Assembly (NCBI GenBank): GCA_943735955.1
Contig: OX030965.1
Coordinates: 7,082,306 to 7,146,305 of the forward strand
Reading direction: 5' to 3'
From: Piscicola geometra
Taxonomy: Eukaryota; Annelida; Clitellata; Hirudinida; Piscicolidae
Length of the DNA stretch: 64,000 nucleotides
Shown here: one piece after another, positions 12,746 through 53,500 of the stretch
Layout: every line of letters begins with the position of its first letter
How positions within the stretch are numbered: the first letter of the stretch is position 1
Program-made: the position numbers and the translations under genes
Notes under the pieces: model-generated
What the model was told of the DNA's origin: nothing
The model's database searches: none
Seen by the model: only the letters and a program-made list of their open reading frames with translations

Positions 12746-15154
12746 AAGCAAAACAATTTGTTCGTGATCTTTTCAGAAAACATATATATTTCTGTATAAA
12801 TTATAAATTTAAAAAATGAACATTTCAGTATTTATTTTCGACCAAATTTTAGTAAAAGATTACCAGAGCAGAAAAGTTTCTACTTTTCAGTTTTTGAGAA
12901 TGTATTTGAAAGATAAAAGTATTTAAAAGTGAATAGTTTTCAAAATATTTTCGAAGAATTCTCATTTTTACGTGACAGGTATTATGGCGACTAAGATCAA
13001 AGAAAGGCTCAAAATTTTCCCGAAAATCTAAAAATGTTCCCAAAAAAATATTTCATGCTTCAATAACTCTGAGAATATGGCTGAAATACGGAGAAGCATA
13101 ATTTATGCATAAAATATTCTTTTTTTTCTAAAATTTAAACTAAAAAATAGCAAAATTAAACATCAAAGTGAATTTTATTAGCTCCATCAATGGATGCGAG
13201 GCCTATGCAAAAGAGCAGGCTGAATTGACTAGACTAATCTTCAAACACAAAGAAGATCAGAATAAAAACTATCCTCTTGTTCCTCATTAATTTATTTTTG
13301 TGTCGCTTGGCTTATAACTTTTATAAAGATGATGGGGAAGATGATGAAGATTGGGAAAGGCGGAAGTTGAAAACTTAAACTAAATTTAAATCAAAATAAG
13401 TAAAATTTTACTTAATAAAAGAAGAGAAGAGTGAAATGATAATGACGATGAGGGGCCCATCCAACGAGTGAGGAGTGGTTTAAGCAGAGACGCAAAGCAG
13501 GACGGCATGATTGATTGCCCACCACCATGCAAGCGTCTCTGCCTATTTTCACTCTCTGCGAAGTCTTTTGAGATGCCGCAAAGAAAGATGCCGGCAGATT
13601 CATTGCTGTAAGTTTTTTGCTTTTCTTAAGTGAAAATCCATGAATGGAAAGTCAATACCAACTCGCGTGCATTGTTCATTCACTTGAAATGCTATAAAGT
13701 ATATTCAAAAAGAATACAAAAAGTTGACTTTGGAAGCATTGAACGCTACATAAATCAGACTTCAGTGGGGTCAGCTGAATGAACTTTTTGTTAGCAATAT
13801 TAAATCCATTGAGACTCCATTCCGGCTGTCTACTTCTGCCTTTTTCTGGCGTTTTTAATGTTATTTTCTTTCAGAATAGTTTTATTTATGAAAAGCATTT
13901 CATGTTTTTACTTATTATTTCCTATTTATATGAATAATTGCATGCTTTTTCTGATTATTTTTATTTATGAGAATAATTTCATAACTTTTAGTTTTTTCCA
14001 AGTTCCATAATCTCAACGCTTGGCTGCTTCTGGTAATGGCAGTCAAAAATCAAAAATCGATCGGACGTGTAATGAGAAATTACAGAAGTGTGAAGACGAG
14101 GCGTCTAACTCAAAGATGATGTCAGTGAGGCACTTCTAAGAGGGGAGATATTCATTTGAGGATGGGTATAGTGTTGTATTTATGCCAAGCGAAGCACCTC
14201 TTAAGATGCACTATTTCACGCAAAATCTATACTCGCCACTTTGCTTAATTAATTTTACAAATAAAACTGTAGAAACACTTAAAACAAAGTAAAAGTATAA
14301 AAACAAAAATAAAACAAAGCCAGAATAGATTTGAGTTCCGATGGTGGAATTAAAACTGCCGTTAAAGTTTATTCTGAAAGAAGGCTCGTATCGCCTCTCG
14401 AAGCCTCTTTGTCGAAATGGACAACTCCTCATAGGCTCTTCCATCGCCTTTGCAGCTTTTATTTGCCATTTAATGACTTGTAGTTTTTTAAATTAATATT
14501 AATTTAATAATTGTCGAATAGTGTTTTTTATGTTTGTCAAATGCATCCAAAGTATGGGAAAATATTGATGTCTCTATTTTCGATGGTAGAGAAGATAAAG
14601 AAGAAACTAAAGGAGGAAATGAGAATGGAAAATTATTGAAAAGTTAAAATAGGAACGAGAGTGCTTTTTTGATAACTTCATAAACGTCATGGCATAGTGC
14701 TGGGCGATGAAAAATGAACTTAAAATTTGAGTTTAATAGAGATTCAATTCAGAATTGAAAAAGAGAAATATCTTCGGACGTCTTTCGATGATAAATCATC
14801 GACTTGGAAACGGCTCGTAATAGAATTATAAATGGTAGAAAATGAATGATGGCTGCTTTAGTATTAATGCATTAAGTATGCCCAGAGAAACCTTTTGAAG
14901 ACTGATCATCTGCTGTTTTCTCTTCCTTCTCATCCTCATGATCACAGTAATAATAATAATACTCATCCTCATCATCATCCTCTTCTTGAGCATCATCATC
15001 TTTCCTCATCCTCATCCATCATCATCATCTTGGTTTCTTCTATTGAGACTTGAGTTACTTCTTCTCCCGAGGGTTTGATCTTTTGAAGCATTCTAATCTT
15101 TTTCTGCAAAAAGCGCTTCGGAGATTGCGAACACCATGTTTTCACATGTTTTAT

Positions 15155-15158
15155 CATA

Positions 15159-15192
<34 letters not shown>

Positions 15193-15195
15193 GTC
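15155..15195. repeat. (CAT)n microsatellite
   Basis: A short pure CAT run, with further CAT-rich sequence at 14945-15035. Intergenic. Confidence 0.85.
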
Positions 15196-16266
15196 ACGCT
15201 CTGTCGAACCACTCCATTAGATGTTGCTTTCCTGCCTTTCTCGTAAACGAAAATTTAATTTTTCTCGCAAGATTGATGCACGCAGTGCTACCCACGAAGT
15301 TGCAGACCACATGGTTCGCTTTGTTTTCTACAAAATTAAACTTTTTAGACTTGAATAGCTTATAAAAAATTGGCGCACAGTTCCACGTTTAGTTTAAAAA
15401 AATATTTTTTTGACATTCAGTGGTAAAAGGTTAAGTCGGATGTCCTGCCTCTGAAGCACGAGATTTTAAATTCAAAACGCATGGAAAAGCTTAAGTTTCA
15501 GAGTGGCTCTGGCATGAGGGATGAAGATGCCAATTGTAAAGCGAAGGAAGTTTGCTTTACGATGATGTACAATGCCGGATGACAGTAACCTTTCGACCTC
15601 TCGTGGCAGAGACGCTGTCACAAAAAAGAATAATACTTCGCAGAGAATTCATTGGCAATGATCAATCGTGCTTCTTCGTAATCTACTTGTTAAAGATCTA
15701 AATTTCTTTAAAATTGGAATTTAGGTTTTCTAAAAATATTTTTTTGCTTTTTTTATAGGACAAATAAGACTTTATTCAACTCTGATTAGTGAAAAAGGTA
15801 CAGTAAAATGTAATTTTAAAATTCCCAATTCACAGTTCGTTTGATTCTCTCTCATTAGCATCACTCTCAACAACAGCAAAAACAACAAACTGCGCATGCA
15901 TCCAACAAAACGTTTTTAGCAACTCCTAAAACGTAAAAAAGACCTTCTCAAACGCTTTTTCCACTCTCAAAGGAGCTTTAAACTTTTTGCACATTAAATA
16001 TTTCACTTTTTATTATCATTGCTCTACGTGCTCGGAAGGGCGTGGGACATTGTCGCCATTTTATATTGTTTCAGTGCGTGTGGCAAGATTGCAGCTCGTT
16101 TAATTGACTTTTGAGTAAATCAAGTCTTATCACAGCGTGTTCTCATGCGACAGTCTCGTGTTGCCTTTTTGAGTTTCAAACCTTCTGTTTTTTCGTGCAT
16201 GAGTGATAGTCTGCTTTGGCTGCAGCTTAGTGCAATTCAGATCAATTGTTCTGAACGACTTTTATA

Positions 16267-16335
16267 GTAAGTACTTTATGAATTATTGGTTCAAATGCAA
16301 ATACTTTTTCAAAATTCGTTCCACGTACCATGCAG
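16267..16335 (+). other. Probable 5' UTR intron of the IGSF9-like gene
   Basis: A strong donor (gtaagtact) and an acceptor (accatgcag) bracket 69 bp just upstream of the ATG at 16371. Removing it leaves a short leader ending at the signal-peptide Met. Without removal the open frame runs in from 16203, but that start gives no signal peptide at its N-terminus. Confidence 0.5.
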
Positions 16336-16370
16336 GCATAAATAAGGAATTCAGGAAGTCTCTGGGAGTC

Positions 16371-43813
<27,443 letters not shown>

Positions 43814-45005
43814 GGGGTGAGCGGGTGTTGATGAAGGTGAGGGGTGGTGATGATGGTGAAGAGTGTTGATTTAGGTGAGGAGTGTTGATGGAGGTGAGGG
43901 GTGTTGATGGGGATTGAGAAGGTATTGATGATGGATGGAAAAGTAGGTTTGGATGAATGGATAATGAATGAAGATAGAAGGGTAGTTGTAGCAGAACTCG
44001 TTTGCCAGAACTTAGTTTGATGATGGGACCTCAGTTAAATAGCAGTGAGGTAGATGCGTTTAATATCGGTTAAAGTTTGTTAGTTTAGATCATTCAGGCG
44101 ATTCACAAGATTTCTTATTGCCTTTACAATTTCGTTCGAAGCACAAATATATATACTAAAAATATAGAAGCAGCATATAAAATTCAATGGCTGATCTATT
44201 GAAAAGGCAGTGCATATTACCTCATTTTTAAATACCTCCATGCTGAAAATGAAATAAGCAGTAACTTCACAGACTAAAATATTACTCAATCACAAGGAAA
44301 TTAAAGAACGCGTAATCTGATTGTACCTACCATAAGAATGAATACGTTTCAAAAGCGTCGACAGGGTGTTCAAATTGGTGGTGGCGGAGTGTCGTATCGC
44401 TTTTATTATTTATCATTTTATTTATAAATTCAATTTTATTCTTTCATCTTTCTATGTTTATTCTTATCAGCCTTCAATCTATACATTTTTCCTATTTCAT
44501 TTTCGTCTTTAATCTTCTTTAAAACTACTATATAATCAATTCAATAAAAATTGTTAATATTACCAAATATGATTGAGTAAATTACATTTAGTGCACACGT
44601 TTATGCAATTGGCTTGAAAATATTAAAAATTGATGAAATTATAACGCTATAAAAGTCTATTGCGAAAATGAATTTGCTGAGGAAAATGATTTTTACTAAT
44701 TCGGTTATACAACCATTATTGCATACATAAAATCTATTCCGCTTTCGTTTGAAAAATCTGCATGAACTTTTAAGCTGTTCCGTTGCCTTGACTTTCCATC
44801 TATTGAACAAGAAAATGACATAGCGCTGACTTTATTGCAGTTTTAGTTTTGCATTTACACATTCCTAGTTGGTTCTCTTCTCTGCATCGTTTACCACTCT
44901 CAATGATTATTTCCTACTACATTTACATTTACACACTGCATGTTCTTTCGCTTCATCTGCTGCCCTCTTCCAAATGTCCATGCCATTGTTTGCATTGCTT
45001 CCCTC

Positions 45006-45430
45006 CATTCAACCACTACTCCATTCAACCACTACTCCATTCAACCACTACTCCATTCAACCACTACTCCATTCAACCACTACTCCATTCAACCACTACT
45101 CCATTCAACCACTACTCCATTCAACCACTACTCCATTCAACCACTACTCCATTCAACCACTACTCCATTCAACCACTACTTCATTCAACCACTACTCCAT
45201 TCAACCACTACTCCATTCAACCACTACTCTATTCAACCACTACTCCATTCAACCACTACTCCATTCGACCACTACTCCATTCAACCACCACTCCATTCAA
45301 CCACTACTCCATTCAACCACTACTCCATTCAACCACTACTCCATTCAACCACTACTCCATTTAACCACTACTCTATTCAACCACTACTCCATTCAACCAC
45401 TACTCCATTCGACCACTACTCCACCACTCC
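45006..45430. repeat. 16-bp minisatellite
   Basis: About 26 copies of ccattcaaccactact with scattered single-base variants. Because 16 is not a multiple of 3, all three frames stay open for long stretches. Confidence 0.96.
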
Positions 45431-45507
45431 AAGCATCAAAGCCATCGTCGAATGCAACTCGTTTCAATTTCCATTTCGATTGTTTGCCACCATTATCGTT
45501 TTAACCA

Positions 45508-45640
45508 CACGCCCAACACCACCATGCCCAACACCACCACGCCCAACACCACCACGCCCAACACCACCACGCCCAACACCACCACGCCCAACACCACCAC
45601 GCCCAACACCACCACGCCCAACACCACCATGCCCAACCCA
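45508..45640. repeat. 15-bp minisatellite
   Basis: About nine copies of cgcccaacaccacca, highly homogeneous, 80 bp after the 16-bp array. Confidence 0.95.
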
Positions 45641-46397
45641 CTACACCTATTCCACACTTAGTTATCAATATCAATCTCCCTTCAAAGTCCGCTTATTCGA
45701 CCTATTTTCGATTGAATTCATCAGCCACTCTTGAGTTTTAATATCAATCTCCCATTAAAGTCCGATTATTTGACCTAATTTCGATTGAATTCACCAGCCA
45801 CACGTGAAATACTTTTGCGGCGTTTGAACGCTCGGCTGGCTGAGGTGGCGCCTTGTTTTGCCATTCGATTGTTGCTTCCTCTCTTCTCCGCATTGTTTTA
45901 TTCCGATTAATAAAGTTTAGCAAAAGTTTCCTTTTGCTGTCTGAAAGACATTTCAATGAATCCGATGCTTTGAAAGGTTTTTTTGGATGAAATTGGCTTT
46001 CAATTAATTGGCTAATCAAGATTAATTATTACTATTATTATATAAAGATCAACTGTTTATAATTAGGCGTGTAATTGGTAACGAGGTAACTCTAAAAGGT
46101 CCAAAAAGTAAGTGACCTAATTCAGTGCCGCCATCCACCCATGCAATGCTATATGCCATAAAACACTCACGGTCTATGGTATTGAGTCTATAGTCCCTAA
46201 CATAATGCACATTATAAAAGGATTTCTATATTACACATGTATAAAACAAAGTTGCCTTTCACGGTATATATGACAAGATGCTCAAAGTTAAAGTTATAAA
46301 GTTGATTAAAGCAGAGTTTTTGCCTTAGATTTAGTGGAGTGTGTCTTGCAATGAGATGGTGAACGACACTAAACCCACGCTCTAAAACACATGTGAA

Positions 46398-46565
46398 ATA
46401 TTTTGAAACTTCATAAATAGTTTTGCATTATAGAATCTATTTTGAAACTTTATAAATAGTTTTGCATTATAGAATCTATTTTGAAACTTTATAAATAGTT
46501 TTGCATTATAGAAACTATTTGAAACTTTATAAATAGTTTTGCATTATTGAATCTATTTTGAAACT
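46398..46565. repeat. About 38-bp tandem repeat
   Basis: Four to five copies of a unit containing ttgaaactttataaatag and ttttgcattatagaatct. Confidence 0.9.
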
Positions 46566-47204
46566 TGTTAGTTTATGTGATAACGAAACAATTTCTTTTG
46601 CGCCTGCAATCTACAAATTGGATATCTCGGATTTGGGAAATTCTCATTTGACTAGTTTCTGACTTATCTAGAAAATCAAAGTGAGTTTTATTGTAATAAT
46701 ATTATATTATTATATCATATTATTATAATTTATTAATATAGTAATAATAATTCATTGAAAAACTATGGACATTATTTATAGTTAATGCATTTTGAAGCTG
46801 AATAACTCTAAGCAATTCAAACGAAAGCAGAAACAATCATGCTAGTACCTTCAAACATTCTAGCTTTCATAAGTCACTTAGAGTGCCCTCTTTTCAAGTT
46901 GACCTGCTTTGCAAGGTCGTGTGTCTTTAGGTGATTCAAACTTAGTTTTTCAGTATCACACATGATGAAACACACACATATAAAAAACACACGTGCACCG
47001 AACTCACACCAACACACGTGTATATATGCCTAGGTAACTACTACTAGTACTACTATATTACAGCTGTTATGCAATGAATCAATGAAAATACAATACAAAA
47101 ACATAAATCATGAAATTCAGACCAAAACGTTCACGTGAAGAATGTAATTGTTTGAAGATTTTAAACAACACCCTTGAGAGGCGAATAATTCAAGCTTTTA
47201 TACT

Positions 47205-47495
<291 letters not shown>

Positions 47496-47539
47496 AAGAT
47501 GAATCCCCAGGAGGCTCATTACAATTAATTAAGACATTA

Positions 47540-47645
47540 AGAGGCATGATGATCAAACGGTAAAACCGTTGGTGTACCCTCACTAGCGTGGTTTCGATTC
47601 CTACCGTCGCCTTGGTGCGTTGGTGCTCCAGAGGGGGCATGTACT
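47540..47645 (+). mobile_element. Possible second tRNA-like SINE
   Basis: Box B-like ggtttcgattcc with an upstream box A-like stretch (gatgatcaaacggtaaaacc) and a GC-richer 3' body (gcgttggtgctccagagg). Only one copy is in the window, so its status is uncertain. Confidence 0.35.
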
Positions 47646-48610
47646 TTATGGGATGACGAAGAATTTTGAGAGTTTTCTTGCACTGAATAAATTTAAAAAA
47701 AAAACAAAATTTGTGTGCCAAGGCATTTAAGGCTCATGCAACATTGCTGAGTCTTCAATTAGGCGGCTAATTTTAGGCGATTTTATTTGTGAGAGTGTTT
47801 GCCTTAATCTTTTGAATCGTGAAGCAATGCTCTAAATGTTGGACCGTTGGTTCAAAAACAAGTTGTTTGATAAGATTTATGAGTGTAAGAAAACAAAAAT
47901 AAAAGTTAAGGGTCTTTTTTATGAGTGTAAAAAACCAAAAAAAAAGCTAACTCAAGGGTGTATTTTATGAGTATGAATCACAAAAACCCTTTTATTTCTG
48001 ACATTTAGCACATAAATTCTCGCATGGCGTTTAATGCACAATGCATTTTCTAATGAGAGTTGAAAGTAATAAAAAAGGAATATAAAAGCATAACTTTTGT
48101 CAATTAATTTTTTTCTTTTACAAATCAAACAATTTATAACTGAAACCCTCTTAGAAAAATGTAGAGTGATTAGAAGGCTTCGATTACAGCATGGAATCAA
48201 ATCAGCCTACCTTTAAGGACTGTAACTTATACTCTGTAAGCACTCAAATATCTTGAAGCAAGTTACTTATCAAAACTTAGATGATAAAACGACCACAAGC
48301 CTTGTAGACAATAGATACTTGAAGATAGCATCGAGAAAAGCATTTTGAATGATTGTTTAAATCATTGTAAAAAGCGCTTCGCAGTTTGTTTAAACTAATT
48401 TTATTTCGAAAAAAATATTCGGGACTGCTCAAGATTTAACATGGAAGTCCTCAAACTCCAATGCGCTCGAAACAATACAAGACACAAAACGAATGCGATT
48501 CCAAGGCATGTAGCCTTCAAAAGAGCTTCAAAACCAATCAAAACAATTTTTTCCGAATGCCTACAAAACGTGCTTAATCTACCCTCTCAGAATCCGATCG
48601 TTCCAACGTG

Positions 48611-50530
48611 ATGGTGCTTCCGATTGCAAGGGACCTTTTCGCCAGGGGAGCCACTTCCTGCAGCAGATGCCTCTTGGGAGGGAAGAACTTGGTGGCCAGT
48701 AAGTGGGAGAGGTGGAGAAGTATATGGGAAAGGATGGAAGGTTTGTAAGAGTGTATGGGAAAAGAGAAAAGTGTGTATTTTGAATACATAAGATTTAATG
48801 TGTGATACTTGTTTTACCAGCATTCGAATCTCCTCAACAACTGCAAATACACAAGAAAAGTTAAAACACATAAAAATTTATATCCAAACACAAAATATTT
48901 ACAAAAATTATTTTATTCTTTTTTAAAATTCTCAAACTTAGCTTTTTTTCCAGACAAGAGAACCTTCTGTGCCGTGGTGGACGAGGACTTTGCTCCCCTG
49001 GATGGAGTGAGGGTTCTTGACGTCACGAGGTGAGAATGGAGGGATGGGAAGATGAAACTAATAATAATTGTACTTTATTATTTATTTTTTTAACATTTTA
49101 TTTTAGTACAAACTATAAGTAAAGCAGTTGCTTTATGGTTTAAGTAGTTTTACATGAGTTGTATAACATTTGGATTAGAACACTAGACATATGATATGTC
49201 ACAATGGAACATTGTCCCATATCTCTATCGAAACAATTGTCAGATTATTAGGTCTCCATGAAAAGATAGTTACAATAAATTGAATTAAATTAAATATCAA
49301 CTTATTTAATATTCATGATTATTAATATAATTTTTGTTATGGCTTTTCCAGAGTGCTGGCAGGACCCTATTGCACGATGATCCTTGGGGACTTGGGGGCA
49401 GAAGTTATCAAAATCGAAAAACCCGGTAGGAGTGTGCAAGTGTATTTGATTAATAAAATTCATGATGTGCATTGTTAAATGGGCGTAAAGTCCGAACGGC
49501 TACACATTTCCATTCAGACTCGAACCAAGGACCATTGACCATCGATTAGAGCGATAAATTTGGAAACCATTCACCCATTTAATGCAAGATTAAATATTTT
49601 ATTCAATATTTGGATAGTTATCTGAAAAAAATATTTAAAAAAGATTTCCCAAAACTCAATGTTAATTTCAGCGTAATGATAAAACAAACCCTTACTTAAA
49701 TAAAACATTAAAATAAAACAAAAATTCAAGAATCCTTTCAATTGAGGCGTGAAAACTTGTTTATCGCTGCCTAAATTGCTTTTATATGATTATATTAACA
49801 AAGAGGAATTTGTAGAAAATAATTTACAATACACCCTGGAGTAACTGGAAAGACAGAATGAAAGGAATTGATGGAAAATCCAATTATAATTATTTCAATA
49901 ACTTCTTTAAATATTTGGAATTGCATTTCAAAGGTATTCATGCGTGAAAAAGTTAATAGAATTTTAAAAATAAGTGTTTTAGTGGAACAAAGTGTCAAAG
50001 AGAGTGGTGAGCCTGTCGTTCGAGATAAGCGGAGTTTACTATTTACTATTTACGAAACGGTGCTTGATAAATGTGGGCAGGTTTACGTGCTATTCATCTT
50101 CGTTGGAACGAAAATAGCAACTGATAAATGAGGATGAGGAAGATGTCGATGAGGATGATGATGTGCAACTATAAAGTGATTATAACCCACTAGAAAAAGA
50201 GATTAACCCTCAAAAAAGCCACTGAGAAGGTCAAAAGACCTGCAGTGGTTACACTCCATAAACTAAATGATCTTTTTCTCAAACGTTTTTGAAAGGCATC
50301 ACCTTCGTTACAATGTCAGCACACGTCTCGACCGATTATGCGATCCTGGCTCTCCGGCAGACGTTTGAAATGCAGATTTAACGTCTGCACTCGCAATCAG
50401 AAAAGCCCTCTAGAATAAATCTCATAAACAGTAATATTATTCATTAGCAATACACGCAAAAGCTTTTCGAAAAGATACATAAAAAGCACATAAAAAGAAT
50501 ACACACACACACACACACGCACGCACGCAC

Positions 50531-50599
<69 letters not shown>

Positions 50600-53500
50600 T
50601 ACACACACACGCACACACACACCCACACACACACAGGCACAGGGGACGATACAAGGTCGTGGGGCCCTCCCTGGATAGGCGATGAGAGTTCCTACTTCCT
50701 ATCTATTAATAGAAACAAGAAGGTTCGAGAATACAAATGGATTATTCAGTTCAACTCATTCGTATTTGTTTTAACTTCCAAGAACATCCAGCCACTATTT
50801 TAAAACTTGTACGACATCCATCACACTTCCCAGAGCGTGTGCGTCGACCTGAAGACTGGAGAGGGGAGTGCCATCATCAAAGAGGTCTCCCCATTCCTTC
50901 CTAAACATTTCATCTTTGCAACCCCCCAATTAGATTCTTCATTTTTTTCATTTCTTCATCACTTTCCAGACATCTTTTTTTATTATTTAATTTTTTGTTT
51001 TCATGTTGACCACTAGAGCACTATTGATTTTCGTATCTGAAGAGGCTTTTATCTTCCGCATGTTTGTGTATGCCTTTATTTCTTCCTTCGTCGAATTTCC
51101 TGAAAGTATTTAAGCATCTGTTTGTCATTCATAAAAAAGAGTTTTGAGTGTTTTTTATTCGTTTTTTTAAACATTCAATATTTGTAATAAAAAGGAAATT
51201 TTTAAAGTTGCAGTTTATAAGCTTATTTCAAAGCAGTTATACATTGACAAAAACAGGTTAAGCAGAAAAAAAATAATTAAAAACGCATAAAAATTTTTAC
51301 AAAATGAATTTTAAACTGTTTATTCTCTTGAGGTCATTTTCAAAATCATAATTTCAAAGTTTTCCCTCGAAGCACTTTCACTCGGATTATGTTTCCAGCA
51401 GTGGATATTGATTAAGTTAAATTAAATTATTTTATATTCTATTAAATTAAACATTATTAACGACCTTTCTGCAATGCACTCACATAATGCCTTGTGCGCC
51501 TTTCTACCTGAAAACACAATTCTTTCAAATTGATTTTTATGGCTTAAATGATCATTCGAAATACTTTATTTTTACTTTCATTATCGATTTGCTTTACGAG
51601 CCATCGAAACCGACAAAGTAAATTTTCATTTTTTAATAGTCAACCTCCTACTTTACAGTAGTCTACTGCCCTAACAATCCTTCCAAACCATAACCTCTCA
51701 CCTACATTCCACGACCATCTATCCATTCATCCATCCATCCATCCATCCATCCATCCATCCATCCATCCATCCATCCATCCATCCATCCATCCACCCACCC
51801 ATCCATCCATCCATCCATCCATCCATCCATCCATCCATCCATCCATCCATCCATCCATCCATCCATCCATCCATCCATCCACCCACCCATCTATCCATCC
51901 ACCCATCCATCCACCCCCCACCCACCCATCCATTCACTACTCCATCCAACCCTCACCCACCCCTCCATCCACCCACCCACCCGTGCAGCTAGCCAGCATC
52001 AGTGACGTCTTCATCGAGAACTACATCCCCCACAAGCTGCAAGAGTATGGCCTCGGTTACGAAGACCTGTGTAAGGTCAACCCCATGATCGTCTATGCCT
52101 CCATCACCGGTGAAGGGGGCTTACTTGCTTGCTGCTGCTGCTGCCATTTTGTTTTTTAAGGTTTAAAAAAATAGTTTTTTATGTTTTTTGGGTTTTAAGT
52201 CGTGGTTGTTTATCGCTTAGAAGGGAAGAGTCACGGAAATTTAAGACTTTTTTGAGCTGTCGCGCTTCCGTTCTTTTTAAAACTCATAAAACTTTGAAAA
52301 GTATTTTAATTAAACACAGTAACTACAAAGTTTATAAGAAAAACTACATCGAATCAAGTATTCCAGTACCATATCTTTTATTAAAACAAATTAATAATTA
52401 TATTTAAAATATCTTACCATATTTTTTATTTAAGTAAATAAATAATAATATTAATAAAAACATCCGACCAGGCTTCGGGCCCACCGGTCCATACAAACAC
52501 CGGGGTGGTTACGACCTCATCGCCTCAGCAATCGGTGGTCTCATGAGCATCACTGGTCCTGAGGTTTAGATTGGTGGTTGCTGGTGGTGCAGGGGGGAGG
52601 GTGTAAGAAGATGGAGTTGTTTAGATTGGGTTCCGGTGGTGCTGGTGGTTGTCAAGGGGGAAAGGCTGTGTGGAGTGAAATGGTATTGTTGGAAAGTAAA
52701 GTTGTTTAGAATGGGTGGTGGTGGAGGAAAAGAGTAAGGATGATTGGATGTGTTATTATAAGGTGCTGGAAGGAGGTTTACGGATTCCATTTTGAGCGAG
52801 AATGATTGATTAGATAAGCGAAGGTGAAAGGGTGAAAGAGAATTTGAAGTTGTCTGAGAAAGTTTAAAGAATCATTCTTGCAGCTAGTAGCAATAGTTTA
52901 TATGTCACACAGGACGGAGAGCCGTGCAGGGTAGGTGTCGCATTGACTGACCTGCACACAGGTGAAAAATGCAATTTCAACAACAATTTTTGTAAAATAT
53001 TTTGAAATTGAACTAACTCATTAGTATAAGAACTTAAATCATAATTATCTCTACAACTCGACTCGGAAACGGTGCAGGCTTGTATGCAGTCTCTTCGATC
53101 CTCGCCTCACTTCTCCACCGAAATGAAAAAAGGAGGGGAAGCCACATAAACTGCAACCTCCTCAATACCCAAGTTTGATTTTGAATTACCTTTGGTAGTT
53201 TAATATAATTCTTTCATTTTATTTTTTTAATGCAAAAATAATTTATTAGATGCAGTAAACCCCCCCCCCATCCCCCAAGGTAGCCGGACTGACCCACATA
53301 GCGTCCAACTGGTTGAACAAGGAGGTGGGCTCCAAGAGGTACGGCACTGGTCATCCCAGCATTGTCCCCTACCAGAGCTTCAAGACCAAAGATCATGGTC
53401 ACTTCATCATTGGCGCTGGAAATAACAGCCAGTTTAAGAAACTGTGTGAGGTCAGTGATGTCATTTTAAAATTAGGCTTTGAGTATTGAATAACTCATTT

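Noticed and set aside
15420..15600. Possible degraded SINE
   Set aside because: A box A-like start is visible, but box B is too diverged and no second copy was recognised.
44849..45734. Three overlapping frames of 170-264 codons
   Set aside because: All are readings of the 16-bp and 15-bp minisatellites in different phases.
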